Part shown: positions 28,788-37,350 of the stretch, in pieces
How positions within the stretch are numbered: the stretch's first letter is position 1
Layout: each line of letters starts with the position of its first letter
DNA from: Legionella taurinensis
GTDB lineage: Bacteria; Pseudomonadota; Gammaproteobacteria; Legionellales; Legionellaceae
Direction: 5' to 3'
Length of the DNA stretch: 64,000 nucleotides
NCBI RefSeq assembly: GCF_900452865.1
Contig: NZ_UGOZ01000001.1
Span: 2,604,001-2,668,000 of the forward strand
Notes under the pieces: model-generated
The model's input: the letters and a program-made list of their open reading frames with translations, nothing else
What the model was told of the DNA's origin: nothing
Database searches by the model: none
Program-made: the position numbers and the translations under genes

Positions 28788-28858
28788 CTGGAGTGTACAA
28801 ATTTGGTTGACCACGTCAAAGCTCCTAACTAAATCAAAGTTCAAAATGGCTCGGCACT

Positions 28859-29656
28859 TTACAGTCTAGGGTTTAAGGCTGGTTTGAAAGCTAGTACTTG
28901 AAGGCACCAAAAAGCCATAGGGACTTTTCCATCTTCTGTTAATTGAGAGCGACTCACAAATTCATTGGAAAAATCTTCAAGAAATGACTCTTGATAATCT
29001 TTGGGCACTTGATTTATTTGAGAGCCTGCGGCATGGAAAAATTGGGCTATCTCCGTCTTGCTGTCAAAAAGATATGACATTTCTTCTTCTATAATATCCT
29101 CTACTTGCAAGTCGGTGTCGGCAAGAATCTTTTTGTATTCATCTACTTTAAAAAAGGATCTCGGTGATGTATGACCTTCAAAAAAAGGAGCCCATTTGGG
29201 GAAACTTGTAATATCACCTAGGACTTCATGGTATAAGGATTTTCGGTGAGAAAGTAAAAGGGCAACTCTTGCATTTGGCGCCGCTGCGTTGGAAATTCCT
29301 CTAAGTGCTGCTTGTTGGTCTTTTACCCAGTGCAGACAATTAAAGGATGTGATTAAATCAAATTGATTTCTAAAAATATTATGGCTTGCATCCATTTGGA
29401 CAAATTTTAGATTCTGTTGTGACTTATACGTTTCGGATGCATGATCAGTCATAATTTTTGACAAGTCTGTCCCAATGACACACTCTTTTGTTTGTTGTGC
29501 GATTTGATTAGTAATTTTTCCATCACCGCACCCAATATCAAGCACTCTTGAGTCATCTGTAATTTTAATTTTAGATAATAGAGATTGAGCAAAAGCATAT
29601 TGTAATGAATTGCTTTTACTGTATTTTGTCGCATTTCGGTAAGCATGAGTTAGCAT
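28859..29656 (-). CDS. Class I SAM-dependent methyltransferase
   Basis: This 265-residue Methyltransf_11/25-type protein has the SAM site SRVLDIGCGDGKITNQIA near residue 36, an acidic motif II region (VIGTDLSKIM) and DLITSFNCLHWVKD near 103, giving a juvenile-hormone- or trans-aconitate-methyltransferase-like profile. The C-terminal helical part (residues 150-250) would bind the acceptor, which I cannot identify. A truncated paralogue lies at 39 kb on the same strand, with nearly the same N-terminus (YRN.xKYSKxNSLQY). The gene starts the non-IS part of the island and is AT-rich compared with the core. Confidence 0.85.
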   Translation of the reverse strand: MLTHAYRNATKYSKSNSLQYAFAQSLLSKIKITDDSRVLDIGCGDGKITNQIAQQTKECVIGTDLSKIMTDHASETYKSQQNLKFVQMDASHNIFRNQFDLITSFNCLHWVKDQQAALRGISNAAAPNARVALLLSHRKSLYHEVLGDITSFPKWAPFFEGHTSPRSFFKVDEYKKILADTDLQVEDIIEEEMSYLFDSKTEIAQFFHAAGSQINQVPKDYQESFLEDFSNEFVSRSQLTEDGKVPMAFWCLQVLAFKPALNPRL

Positions 29657-29740
29657 ATGGTCACTATAAATAAATTTTCAGCAAGAGAGGCTTATGATAC
29701 AATTGAGCCAATTTTTTGCAACTTTTGGTTAGGATAACTA

Positions 29741-30268
29741 ATGCGAAAACTATTTATGAAAATAATAGGCAAGATCCATGAAATCACAAAGCAAAATTTA
29801 AAAATTGACTCTGTAAAAATTGATAGCGCTACAGGAATTAGCTACCTTTTAATTAGTATTCAAGGAAAAAGTTCTGGTGTAATCAGAAGAGACCCTTTAG
29901 ATCTTATAAAGGAAAATTCTCTGCTTACATCATTCTCTAAAGATGACTTCGACTTAGTTATTGATACATTACTTAAAAACCAAAAACGTTTAATAGAAGA
30001 TAAGTATCGTGCTGAATTGGCTTTGGTTCGTCACCAGTATTCAGATCAGTTAAATGCTCCTTTATTGGTGTATAAGGAAATCAAAAAAAATCAGCTTTAT
30101 ATTAAGCTGGCGCAAGAAGTATATGCTGATTTATCATTAATGCGTAGATTTAGTGCAACTGATGCGGTTTGTATTGGTCATATTGTAGGTTCGTTCGAGA
30201 ACGATTTTGCTGAGAACCAGAGTAAAGCTAAGATACTCAAGTACGATATCTCAAGCGCAATGAGTTAA
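29741..30268 (+). CDS. Hypothetical protein
   Basis: I do not recognise this 175-residue protein. It has mixed alpha/beta character, with an N-terminal beta region (KIDSVKIDSATGISYLLISI), a charged middle helix (LLKNQKRLIEDKYRAELALV) and a C-terminal helical region. There is no signal peptide or membrane segment. AGGA is 7 bases upstream of the ATG. Its last 32 bases overlap the convergent transporter gene. The AT-rich codon use matches the island. Confidence 0.65.
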   Translation: MRKLFMKIIGKIHEITKQNLKIDSVKIDSATGISYLLISIQGKSSGVIRRDPLDLIKENSLLTSFSKDDFDLVIDTLLKNQKRLIEDKYRAELALVRHQYSDQLNAPLLVYKEIKKNQLYIKLAQEVYADLSLMRRFSATDAVCIGHIVGSFENDFAENQSKAKILKYDISSAMS

Positions 30269-30977
30269 GATCAGTTATATTGACTGAAGATCTTCCTTCC
30301 TGAAAATGATTTATTTTAAATGTTCTTTTTAATTTATTTACTAAAAGGGCATTAGGTATGCAAAAAACAAGAGAATAAACCATTTTAAAAATATAATCAG
30401 AGGTTATTATATCTAAGGTGTCTATGTAACTTGCAACATGAAATGAGTTAAAAGCAATTAGATTTGTTGATATGGTAAAAATTAGCTCTCCAATAGCTGT
30501 TGCACCAAGACTTCGTATAAAAAAGCCTTTTCCAGATAATTTAATACCCCATTTATTAATACAATAACTGTTAATAAAGAAGCTAATTGCAAGGGAACAG
30601 GAATCAGCAACCGCAATATGAGTAAAACCGGAAGTTAGTGTAGAGTATATATCCTGATTTGGCCAGTTTGCCGGAGCAGGGAGCAGAGCAATAGAATATG
30701 TTATGAAGCTGAATAAAAATTCACAAACGATTGTTGCAGCAATCATTAAATATGTCACTTTTACACCAAAAATTTCCGCAATAGAATCGTTAATGGGGAA
30801 AAGTAGCGGGAAGATAAATACCGATGCACAAAAAATATGGCCGTAAAAATTGACAACCCTATAGCCAAGAACAAATGAAGAAAAGAAAATGGTTGCATAA
30901 AGCATACCCAAAACAATAAGGTAATATTGTTTATCCAGTTCAGAGAAAAAAGATGATAAGTTTTTAAATTTATTCAT
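30237..30977 (-). CDS. VUT/YhhQ-family membrane transporter (queuosine-precursor type)
   Basis: The 246-residue protein has about six membrane segments and the family layout: VLGYRVVNFYGHIFCASVFIFP near residue 37, then the acidic motif INDSIAEIFG near 63. This corresponds to the DxxxExxG signature of YhhQ proteins, which import queuosine precursors such as 7-cyano-7-deazaguanine. Other family members have uncertain substrates, so the substrate here is inference. The ATG overlaps the stop of the upstream regulator gene (ATGA), implying one transcript and regulation by that protein. Confidence 0.8.
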   Translation of the reverse strand: MNKFKNLSSFFSELDKQYYLIVLGMLYATIFFSSFVLGYRVVNFYGHIFCASVFIFPLLFPINDSIAEIFGVKVTYLMIAATIVCEFLFSFITYSIALLPAPANWPNQDIYSTLTSGFTHIAVADSCSLAISFFINSYCINKWGIKLSGKGFFIRSLGATAIGELIFTISTNLIAFNSFHVASYIDTLDIITSDYIFKMVYSLVFCIPNALLVNKLKRTFKINHFQEGRSSVNITDLNSLRLRYRT

Positions 30978-31639
30978 GTAACTAAAGTAATTTTAGATTT
31001 GTTGGAAAAATCTTCTATAGATTGCTGTGGCAGACTGAAGTTCATTAGGTTCGTTCGGTAGTGAACGATGCAACCAATAAATGAATAATCCTCAGGAAAA
31101 TACTTTTCCAAAGGAATAGGAAATTCATTATTTAAGACTTTAAGATAAATATCATCATCATTTTTTATGATTTGTCTAATTTTAGATTCTGCTTGATTTC
31201 TTTTTAAGAGAAGAGCGAAATCCTTAGTCTTAAGCTCTTTATCCGGATCTACAATGACTATTGAGTCTTTGATGATATATGGCTCCATGAGGCAATCATG
31301 GGCATGGGTTGCAAAGCATTTACTACTGAGTGGTATATCAACAGGAATAGAGCTATCGGTGATGTTTAATACGTGTCCTTCTTCAATAAAACGCGAAAGT
31401 TTTTCATTTGCAATGAAGGGTATTTGTTTACAACCAAAAGTTTCTTCACCAATTAACTGGCTGACTGTTATCTGAAAAAAATTTGCTAATTTTTTTAGCA
31501 CTTCGATCGTAGGGTTTCCAGCCTTATTTTTCAATATTCTATATGTAGTACTGGAAGGAACGCCAGTTAGTCGTTCAATATCAAGTGCATTGACACCGTA
31601 ATTTTTCATTAATGTATTAAGATTTTTACCAATGTTCAT
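30974..31639 (-). CDS. XRE-type regulator with LexA/S24-like C-terminal domain
   Basis: The 221-residue protein has an N-terminal helix-turn-helix (ALDIERLTGVPSSTTYRILK near residue 18, then PTIEVLKKLANFFQITVSQL) and a C-terminal beta-rich domain (SIVIVDPDKELKTKDFALLL near 130) like S24 repressors. The usual self-cleaving Ser/Lys pair is not obvious, so it may be a ligand- or partner-controlled repressor instead. It is coupled by a 4-base overlap to the VUT transporter and lies divergent from the 36-residue peptide operon, so it could regulate either. Confidence 0.8.
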   Translation of the reverse strand: MNIGKNLNTLMKNYGVNALDIERLTGVPSSTTYRILKNKAGNPTIEVLKKLANFFQITVSQLIGEETFGCKQIPFIANEKLSRFIEEGHVLNITDSSIPVDIPLSSKCFATHAHDCLMEPYIIKDSIVIVDPDKELKTKDFALLLKRNQAESKIRQIIKNDDDIYLKVLNNEFPIPLEKYFPEDYSFIGCIVHYRTNLMNFSLPQQSIEDFSNKSKITLVT

Positions 31640-32384
31640 GTCTATTAATTATAATTTGCCATTAATGATGAAAAAAAACATTATACATGTCCCCGTATAT
31701 AAAACAAACATATGATTTTGATCGTATTCAAAGTCAACGTTAATAATTCCTCTATAAATCATTAGATAACCCATTTAATGTTTAATTTCAGGATAAAGAA
31801 TCTATCATATATGGTGAATAAATGTCTTAAGATAATTGATGACAGGCCTTTAAATGATTTTTATGTTTCAATATTAATCTATTGGCTCCCATTATTTACT
31901 GAAAATAATTTTTTATGGTGACGAACGTTGACAATAAAAAATTAAGGCAGTAGATTTCACCACATATAGCGAATTCTGAAGTTGGCCTAACTATTTGGGT
32001 AGGGTTAGCCGTAACAATTGTTGTACGAGATGAAATTGAAATGGGTAACAATTGAATATGAGCAGTCTTAAAAGCCGGTTTGAATATTATTTTTAATGAA
32101 CATTCTCAGGCAATAAATGGCCTTGAGCAAGGCTCTGACTTTATAGAACAGAGAATCAGAGAATAGGTGGTTCATTTGATGAGTTTTCTCTTGAGGAGAA
32201 AAAGTAGTCGGCCAGCAAACAGCTAACATGGAAAATGTTTGTAAGTGCTGGCGTCTGCAAAATGTGTTTGGTCTGGCAGGAATATATGTGAGGCTAAATA
32301 AAGAAGTAATAAACCTGTAAGTTTTAATGCACTTAAATACCCAGGTTTATAGATTAATTAAATTTAACATAAGGAAACATAATC
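31640..32384. promoter_or_regulatory. AT-rich intergenic region between regulator and peptide operon
   Basis: These 745 bases separate the divergent regulator and peptide genes. A 47-codon frame at 31778-31921 (MFNFRIKNLSYMVNKCLKII onward, ending NNFLW) has no recognised relatives or ribosome site I would trust. From about 31920 to 32330 there are short frames broken by stops, which may be decayed coding sequence. The promoters of both flanking genes must lie here. Confidence 0.4.
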
Positions 32385-32495
32385 ATGAATGATAATATTG
32401 AAAATGTAGAAGTAAACGAAGCTGAAATTGCTGAGTTCGACGTATTTGAATTTGAAGTAGATGATGTAGTTGAAGGCTTAATGCACAGATGCTAA
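32385..32495 (+). CDS. 36-residue acidic peptide, RiPP-precursor-like
   Basis: An ATG with AAGGA 9 bases upstream opens a 36-codon gene. The peptide begins MNDNIENVEVNEAEIAEFDV, continues with an acidic/hydrophobic FEFEVDDVVEGL stretch, and ends in the short unlike tail MHRC. This profile (acidic helical leader, Gly, short Cys-containing C-terminus) resembles precursors of ribosomally made, modified peptides. Its stop overlaps the start of the next gene (ATGCTAA), so the two are translationally coupled. No modifying enzyme is identified in the operon beyond the broken downstream gene. The coding call is good; the RiPP interpretation is inference. Confidence 0.6.
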   Translation: MNDNIENVEVNEAEIAEFDVFEFEVDDVVEGLMHRC

Positions 32496-32814
32496 ACGCT
32501 ATCAAAAATTCAGCTAACGTTTTTTTAGATGCTCCTCCTATATCGAGGAGCATCCATCAACTTAAAGATTATTCTAGCTATCTAGTCTATAGTTTATGCT
32601 CTATGCCATTGGTCAGAATGCACCCAACTGAAAACACTATTCTACCCCTGGCTGTAAAAAGCTGGGAAGCAACGGATAATTACTCTGTTTATGAATTTGT
32701 TTTACGTGATGATATTTACTGGAGCACTGGAGAAAAAGTCAAAGCCATTGACTATTGTATGGCAATTGACCTATCCCCTCAATTAGTACCAGTTTCTCGA
32801 TGAGAAAACCAACA

Positions 32815-33633
32815 TTAAGCCACCTGTTGAGCAAAGTCCACTGGTGGAAAATAATTTAATGCACTATGTGGCCTCACATGGTTGTAATGATGCCGCCATT
32901 TACCAATTTCAAAACGCGCCTCTTCCAATGTTCTAAACCAATTTTGGTTGAGGCATTCGTTACGGAATTTCCCATTAAGGCTTTCAACGAAACCGTTTTG
33001 TGTTGGTTTGCCAGGCTGGATAAAGTTCAACCGTACATTGGTTGATTTAGACCAGAAAAACATAGCCTTAGAGGTAAATTCGGTGCCATTGTCACAGACA
33101 ATCTGTTCAGGGTAACCGCGCTCTTCACCAAGTTGTTCTAAAAAGCGTGTAACTTGTTGTCCAGAAATAGAGAGTGCAACAAGTTGCCCCAACAGTTCGC
33201 GGTTAAAATTGTCAATGACGTTCAATACACGAAAACGACGACCACTCGCCAATTGGTCCGAGACAAAGTCCATCGACCAACGCTTGTTCTTCTGAGTTGG
33301 CACATCCATAATCAAGCGAGGACGTTGGAGTTTTTTTCGTGTTTTAGTACGAATCTGCAGACCTTCCTCAAGGTAAATCCGATAGGTGCGCTTCTTGTTC
33401 TGAACTAAACCTTCTCTTCGTAACAAGCTATGCAGCAACAAATAGCCATAACGAGGATATTGAACGGCCAACTCTTTCATACGTGCTTTCAACCCATCAT
33501 CCGAGCGTTTTTTCTTTAGGTAGCGGTACGCCGTGCGACTTAGCCCAACCAGTTTGCAGGCAACTCGCTCACTGAGCTTAAAGTGAGTTACCAAATGCTT
33601 TGCAACACGTTTCTTACTGGTGGGCTTTACCAC
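32815..33633 (-). CDS. IS3-family OrfB, copy 1
   Basis: The 272-residue rve-type transposase has an intact DDE triad: WSMDFVSDQLASGR, IVCDNGTEFTSKA and NGFVESLNGKFRNECLN. An HTH_21 segment lies near the N-terminus (GLSRTAYRYLKKKR). It overlaps the end of orfA by 7 bases and is normally made as an OrfAB fusion by -1 slippage on the A6G run. Its protein is identical to that of copy 2 at 34862. Confidence 0.94.
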   Translation of the reverse strand: MVKPTSKKRVAKHLVTHFKLSERVACKLVGLSRTAYRYLKKKRSDDGLKARMKELAVQYPRYGYLLLHSLLRREGLVQNKKRTYRIYLEEGLQIRTKTRKKLQRPRLIMDVPTQKNKRWSMDFVSDQLASGRRFRVLNVIDNFNRELLGQLVALSISGQQVTRFLEQLGEERGYPEQIVCDNGTEFTSKAMFFWSKSTNVRLNFIQPGKPTQNGFVESLNGKFRNECLNQNWFRTLEEARFEIGKWRHHYNHVRPHSALNYFPPVDFAQQVA

Positions 33634-33890
33634 TTTTTTGAAACAACGTCCTTTAGCGCTTCATTCTCCAGTAGCTTTTCTGCAAGAAGTTTTTTCAGCT
33701 TCTGGTTCTCTGATTCCAGCTCGCGTAAGCGCTTCGCTTCGTTGACCTCTAAGCCCGCATACTTGCTACGCCAATTATAGAAGCAACCGCTTGTTATCCC
33801 CATACTACGACAGATATCACCAACCTTAGCGCCAGCCTCATGCTCTTTGATTGCTTTGATTATCTGCTCTTCGCTGTAACGTCTTTTCAT
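33627..33890 (-). CDS. IS3-family OrfA, copy 1
   Basis: The 87-residue protein begins MKRRYSEEQIIKAIKEHEAG. It has a helix-turn-helix (GDICRSMGITSGCFYNWRSK) and a leucine-zipper region (LRELESENQKLKKLLAEKLL), the standard DNA-binding and dimerisation half of IS3 transposases. It ends on the slippery run leading into orfB. Confidence 0.93.
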   Translation of the reverse strand: MKRRYSEEQIIKAIKEHEAGAKVGDICRSMGITSGCFYNWRSKYAGLEVNEAKRLRELESENQKLKKLLAEKLLENEALKDVVSKKW

Positions 33891-34861
33891 TTTGAGTTCT
33901 CCATTGTCACAATTTTAATGGATTTCTCATCTTTGTCATGGGCTTATTTTTGGGGGATAGGTCACAATCAACTTTGTTCTTTCAGATAATAGCAACCGTT
34001 TTCGAAGTTTGTTAGCGGATATCATTGGATATAGTGAAGTAATAAAACAGAAATCAAATAACTTATCAGGAATGGAGTTCGAAAATAATATCATTCGTTT
34101 TCGATTGAACAGTCCAAATTATTTTTTCCCTATGTATCTATCATTGCCAGTGTTTTCCCCTTTAAGCACTATTAATCATGAAATATTTTGTGGCGCATAT
34201 ATAATTAACAAGGTCGCCGATTATGAAGTAGAATTAAAAAGAAATGAATATTTCAAGCATGATTTAAAATCCGACATCATAGATAAAATTACTTTCTCAT
34301 ATAAAGTAAATGAGTCCGATCCTTTTGCTTTAGAGGCATTTAACCAAGGTGAAGTTGATGTTACTAGTGACACTTCTTTTCCTTATGATAAGTACTCAAG
34401 TTACGTACAACAAAAAGCGATAATACAAGAATATAATGTCGATATTTCATGCATACTATCTGAAAATAAAAATACAACGCCAGAACTAACAAAAATACTT
34501 ACCTATGGTATCAATAGAGAATACATTATAGAAAAATTGCATGGCGTACCTGAGTTAAATTGTGGATACCATCATCTTTTTGATAGAAAAAATCGCAGTA
34601 ATCATGATTATTTATACAATAAAAAACTTGCGCTTGAACTCAGGTCAAAAATTGATACGTCAGCAGAGATAACAATCGCTTATGAAGATTTTTATCCTAA
34701 TTTAGAAATTATCACTCTTATCGCAGAACAATTAGAAGACATAGGTCTCATGTTTAAATTTGTAGTCGAAGAATATGGTGCCAGGAACATAAATTCACAT
34801 TTCCGTTTAGAATTGACCTATCCCCTCAATTAGTACCAGTTTCTCGATGAGAAAACCAACA

Positions 34862-35680
34862 TTAAGCCACCTGTTGAGCAAAGTCCACTGGTGGAAAATA
34901 ATTTAATGCACTATGTGGCCTCACATGGTTGTAATGATGCCGCCATTTACCAATTTCAAAACGCGCCTCTTCCAATGTTCTAAACCAATTTTGGTTGAGG
35001 CATTCGTTACGGAATTTCCCATTAAGGCTTTCAACGAAACCGTTTTGTGTTGGTTTGCCAGGCTGGATAAAGTTCAACCGTACATTGGTTGATTTAGACC
35101 AGAAAAACATAGCCTTAGAGGTAAATTCGGTGCCATTGTCACAGACAATCTGTTCAGGGTAACCGCGCTCTTCACCAAGTTGTTCTAAAAAGCGTGTAAC
35201 TTGTTGTCCAGAAATAGAGAGTGCAACAAGTTGCCCCAACAGTTCGCGGTTAAAATTGTCAATGACGTTCAATACACGAAAACGACGACCACTCGCCAAT
35301 TGGTCCGAGACAAAGTCCATCGACCAACGCTTGTTCTTCTGAGTTGGCACATCCATAATCAAGCGAGGACGTTGGAGTTTTTTTCGTGTTTTAGTACGAA
35401 TCTGCAGACCTTCCTCAAGGTAAATCCGATAGGTGCGCTTCTTGTTCTGAACTAAACCTTCTCTTCGTAACAAGCTATGCAGCAACAAATAGCCATAACG
35501 AGGATATTGAACGGCCAACTCTTTCATACGTGCTTTCAACCCATCATCCGAGCGTTTTTTCTTTAGGTAGCGGTACGCCGTGCGACTTAGCCCAACCAGT
35601 TTGCAGGCAACTCGCTCACTGAGCTTAAAGTGAGTTACCAAATGCTTTGCAACACGTTTCTTACTGGTGGGCTTTACCAC
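34862..35680 (-). CDS. IS3-family OrfB, copy 2
   Basis: The 272-residue DDE transposase is identical in protein sequence to the copy at 32815, with the catalytic motifs intact. It overlaps orfA by 7 bases and is probably expressed by frameshifting. Confidence 0.94.
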   Translation of the reverse strand: MVKPTSKKRVAKHLVTHFKLSERVACKLVGLSRTAYRYLKKKRSDDGLKARMKELAVQYPRYGYLLLHSLLRREGLVQNKKRTYRIYLEEGLQIRTKTRKKLQRPRLIMDVPTQKNKRWSMDFVSDQLASGRRFRVLNVIDNFNRELLGQLVALSISGQQVTRFLEQLGEERGYPEQIVCDNGTEFTSKAMFFWSKSTNVRLNFIQPGKPTQNGFVESLNGKFRNECLNQNWFRTLEEARFEIGKWRHHYNHVRPHSALNYFPPVDFAQQVA

Positions 35681-35937
35681 TTTTTTGAAACAACGTCCTT
35701 TAGCGCTTCATTCTCCAGTAGCTTTTCTGCAAGAAGTTTTTTCAGCTTCTGGTTCTCTGATTCCAGCTCGCGTAAGCGCTTCGCTTCGTTGACCTCTAAG
35801 CCCGCATACTTGCTACGCCAATTATAGAAGCAACCGCTTGTTATCCCCATACTACGACAGATATCACCAACCTTAGCGCCAGCCTCATGCTCTTTGATTG
35901 CTTTGATTATCTGCTCTTCGCTGTAACGTCTTTTCAT
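35674..35937 (-). CDS. IS3-family OrfA, copy 2
   Basis: The 87-residue helix-turn-helix and leucine-zipper protein is identical to the one at 33627. The element it belongs to appears complete. Confidence 0.93.
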   Translation of the reverse strand: MKRRYSEEQIIKAIKEHEAGAKVGDICRSMGITSGCFYNWRSKYAGLEVNEAKRLRELESENQKLKKLLAEKLLENEALKDVVSKKW

Positions 35938-36011
35938 TTTGAGTTCTCCATTGTCACAATTTTAATGGATTTCTCATCTTTGTCATGGGCTTATTTTTGG
36001 GGGATAGGTCA

Positions 36012-36159
36012 CCTCCATACCACCATATTTTGCTTTCCAGTTGTAATAGGTTGCATCTGAAATACCAGACTCTCGACAAATTTCTTTTACCAGCCGACCT
36101 GCTTCGACTTCTCTTAGAATTTTTACAATTTGTGTTTCTGTATAACGTGATTTTTTCAT
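36012..36159 (-). pseudogene. Truncated IS3-family OrfA
   Basis: The minus-strand start at 36159 gives MKKSRYTETQIVKILREVEA followed by an IS407-type helix-turn-helix (KEICRESGISDATYYNWKAK) and YGGMEV. It is then cut off by the right end of IS copy 2. GGAGG lies upstream of the ATG. About 50 codons remain; the rest of orfA and all of orfB are gone. It differs in sequence from the copies beside it, so it comes from another element type. Confidence 0.85.
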
Positions 36160-36249
36160 TTTTGTTTGATCTCCTCCCTGAAAATGGCTCCACCCTAAAC
36201 TGGAGAAATCTGGCAAAATATCAACAAGAAAAAAAGGTATAAGCCATCA

Positions 36250-36514
36250 TGAAAAGAAGCAAATTTACAGAAGAACAAATTCTGTTTGGGTTGAACAGGA
36301 GGAACTGGGAACGAGTGTTTCAGAGGTATGCCGAAAGCTGGGAATAAGCGAGGCGACATTTTACATATGGAAGAAAAAATATGGTGGGCTTGGTGCATCG
36401 GAACTCAGGAAACTTCGTCAGCTGGAAGATGAAAACAAGCGTCTTAAGCAGTTGGTTGCTGACCTAAGTCTTGATAAGCAGATGTTGCAGGATGTTCTGT
36501 CAAAAAAGCTTTAA
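36250..36514 (+). pseudogene. IS3-family OrfA with 1-nt frameshift
   Basis: It begins MKRSKFTEEQILFGL, then the frame is lost near 36292-36297. Shifting by one base recovers QEELGTSVSEVCRKLGISEA and the remaining helix-turn-helix and zipper to the stop at 36512-36514. The simplest reading is a single missing A in a Lys codon. The frame used upstream runs into a stop at about 36346. Confidence 0.8.
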
Positions 36515-36534
36515 AGCCACGGAAAAAGCGGGCG

Positions 36535-37350
36535 ATGGCATTGGCTCTTCAGGACAGTTACCGGATAAGCATCCGCAGAAGCTGTGAAGTTCTAATGTTA
36601 AGCCGTAGTGTGTATCAGTACCGTTCATGTCGTGGCGAAGATACAGCAGTAAGACACCGTATACGTGAGATAGCCCACACACGGGTACGTTATGGTTATC
36701 AACGCATTCATGTTTTATTAAGGCGGGAAGGATGGGTTATCAATCACAAAAAAGTTCACCGCATTTATTGTGAGGAAGGTCTTAATCTTCGCAGAAAGCG
36801 TCCGCGCCGTCATGTTGCTGGTGCGCACAGAGAAGAACGATTAATGGCGTCCACTTTAAACGAATGCTGGAGCATGGACTTTGTTTCTGACAATCTGTTT
36901 AATGGCAGGAGAATACGGGCTTTAACTATAGTCGATAATTTTAGTCGGGAATGCATAGCTATTCATGTAGGGCCGACTATTCGGGGTGAGGAAGTTGTGA
37001 ACGTTCTTGAGCAGCTCAGGGTTCTTGATAACAGGCTACCAAAAAGCATCCGGATTGATAATGGCCCTGAGTTTATTTCAAAGATATTAGACAAATGGGC
37101 TTATCAGAATAATGTAACTCTGGATTTCTCAAGGCCCGGAAAACCAACAGATAACGCGTTTATTGAGTCATTTAATGGCAGTTTTAGGGATGAATGCCTG
37201 AACAGCCACTGGTTTCTTTCTCTGGAAGATGCTAAAAGAAAAATTGAGGAATGGCGTCAAGATTACAACGATTTTCGGCCCCATTCCTCCCTGAACAATT
37301 TGACCCCAAATCAGTTTAGGCAGAAAATCTCGGATGTCAGTTTTTTCTAA
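36535..37350 (+). CDS. IS3-family OrfB
   Basis: This 271-residue rve transposase has the complete DDE motifs: CWSMDFVSDNLFNGR, IRIDNGPEFISKI and NAFIESFNGSFRDECLN. The upstream frame is open back to the A6G slippage site in orfA, so a fusion product was the ancestral form. It resembles, but is not identical to, the OrfB of the two IS407-type copies next to it. Confidence 0.92.
   Translation: MALALQDSYRISIRRSCEVLMLSRSVYQYRSCRGEDTAVRHRIREIAHTRVRYGYQRIHVLLRREGWVINHKKVHRIYCEEGLNLRRKRPRRHVAGAHREERLMASTLNECWSMDFVSDNLFNGRRIRALTIVDNFSRECIAIHVGPTIRGEEVVNVLEQLRVLDNRLPKSIRIDNGPEFISKILDKWAYQNNVTLDFSRPGKPTDNAFIESFNGSFRDECLNSHWFLSLEDAKRKIEEWRQDYNDFRPHSSLNNLTPNQFRQKISDVSFF

Larger units (their letters stand above)
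26255..28818 (+). mobile_element. IS3-family element, interrupted by an ISL3-family element
   Basis: The imperfect ends begin TGATGTGGTTCAA on the left and, reverse-complemented on the right, TGACGTGGTCAA, and both continue to a shared CCAGTTAAG block about 30 bases in. A 3-bp AAG target duplication flanks the element (26252-26254 and 28819-28821). It contains an orfA and an orfB in overlapping frames. A 1287-bp ISL3-type element plus an 8-bp duplication sits inside orfA; removing these 1295 bp leaves about 1.27 kb, a normal IS3-family length. The element cannot make an intact transposase unless the inner element excises precisely. Confidence 0.88.
32767..33964 (-). mobile_element. IS3-family (IS407-type) element, copy 1
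   Basis: The 1198-bp element has ends beginning TGACCTATCCCC on both sides and a 4-bp CAAT target duplication (32763-32766 and 33965-33968), as in the IS407 group. It encodes orfA and orfB on the minus strand with an A6G slippery run between them. It is inserted in the oligopeptide-binding-like gene and looks intact. Confidence 0.93.
32489..34813 (+). pseudogene. Oligopeptide-binding-like (SBP_bac_5) gene disrupted by two IS copies
   Basis: The gene starts at 32489, overlapping the 36-residue peptide gene by 7 bases. Residues 55-92 (VYEFVLRDDIYWSTGEKVKA) match the SBP_bac_5 signature of extracellular oligopeptide-binding proteins, but there is no signal peptide, so the product would be cytoplasmic, as in SgrR-type sensors. 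The first IS copy sits at 32767-33964; removing it with one CAAT duplication restores the frame exactly (YCMAI joined to NFVLSDNS). The frame then continues to 34813, about 374 codons in all, where the second IS copy begins and the remaining 3' third is lost. It is not expected to be functional. Confidence 0.8.
34814..36011 (-). mobile_element. IS3-family (IS407-type) element, copy 2, without target duplication
   Basis: It has the same 1198-bp length, ends and orientation as copy 1, and both encoded proteins are identical. The left flank (GAAT) is the oligopeptide-binding-like gene and the right flank (CCTC) is another IS's orfA, so no target duplication exists. This indicates a deletion or recombination at this copy rather than simple insertion. 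Confidence 0.93.

Noticed and set aside
31778-31921. 47-codon frame between the regulator and the peptide operon
   Set aside because: No ribosome-binding site or recognised similarity; kept only as a note within the intergenic entry.
32767-36011. Composite transposon formed by the two IS copies
   Set aside because: They are in direct orientation but the outer flanks (CAAT and CCTC) do not match, and the enclosed 849 bp is just the middle of the disrupted SBP gene, so a composite unit did not insert here.
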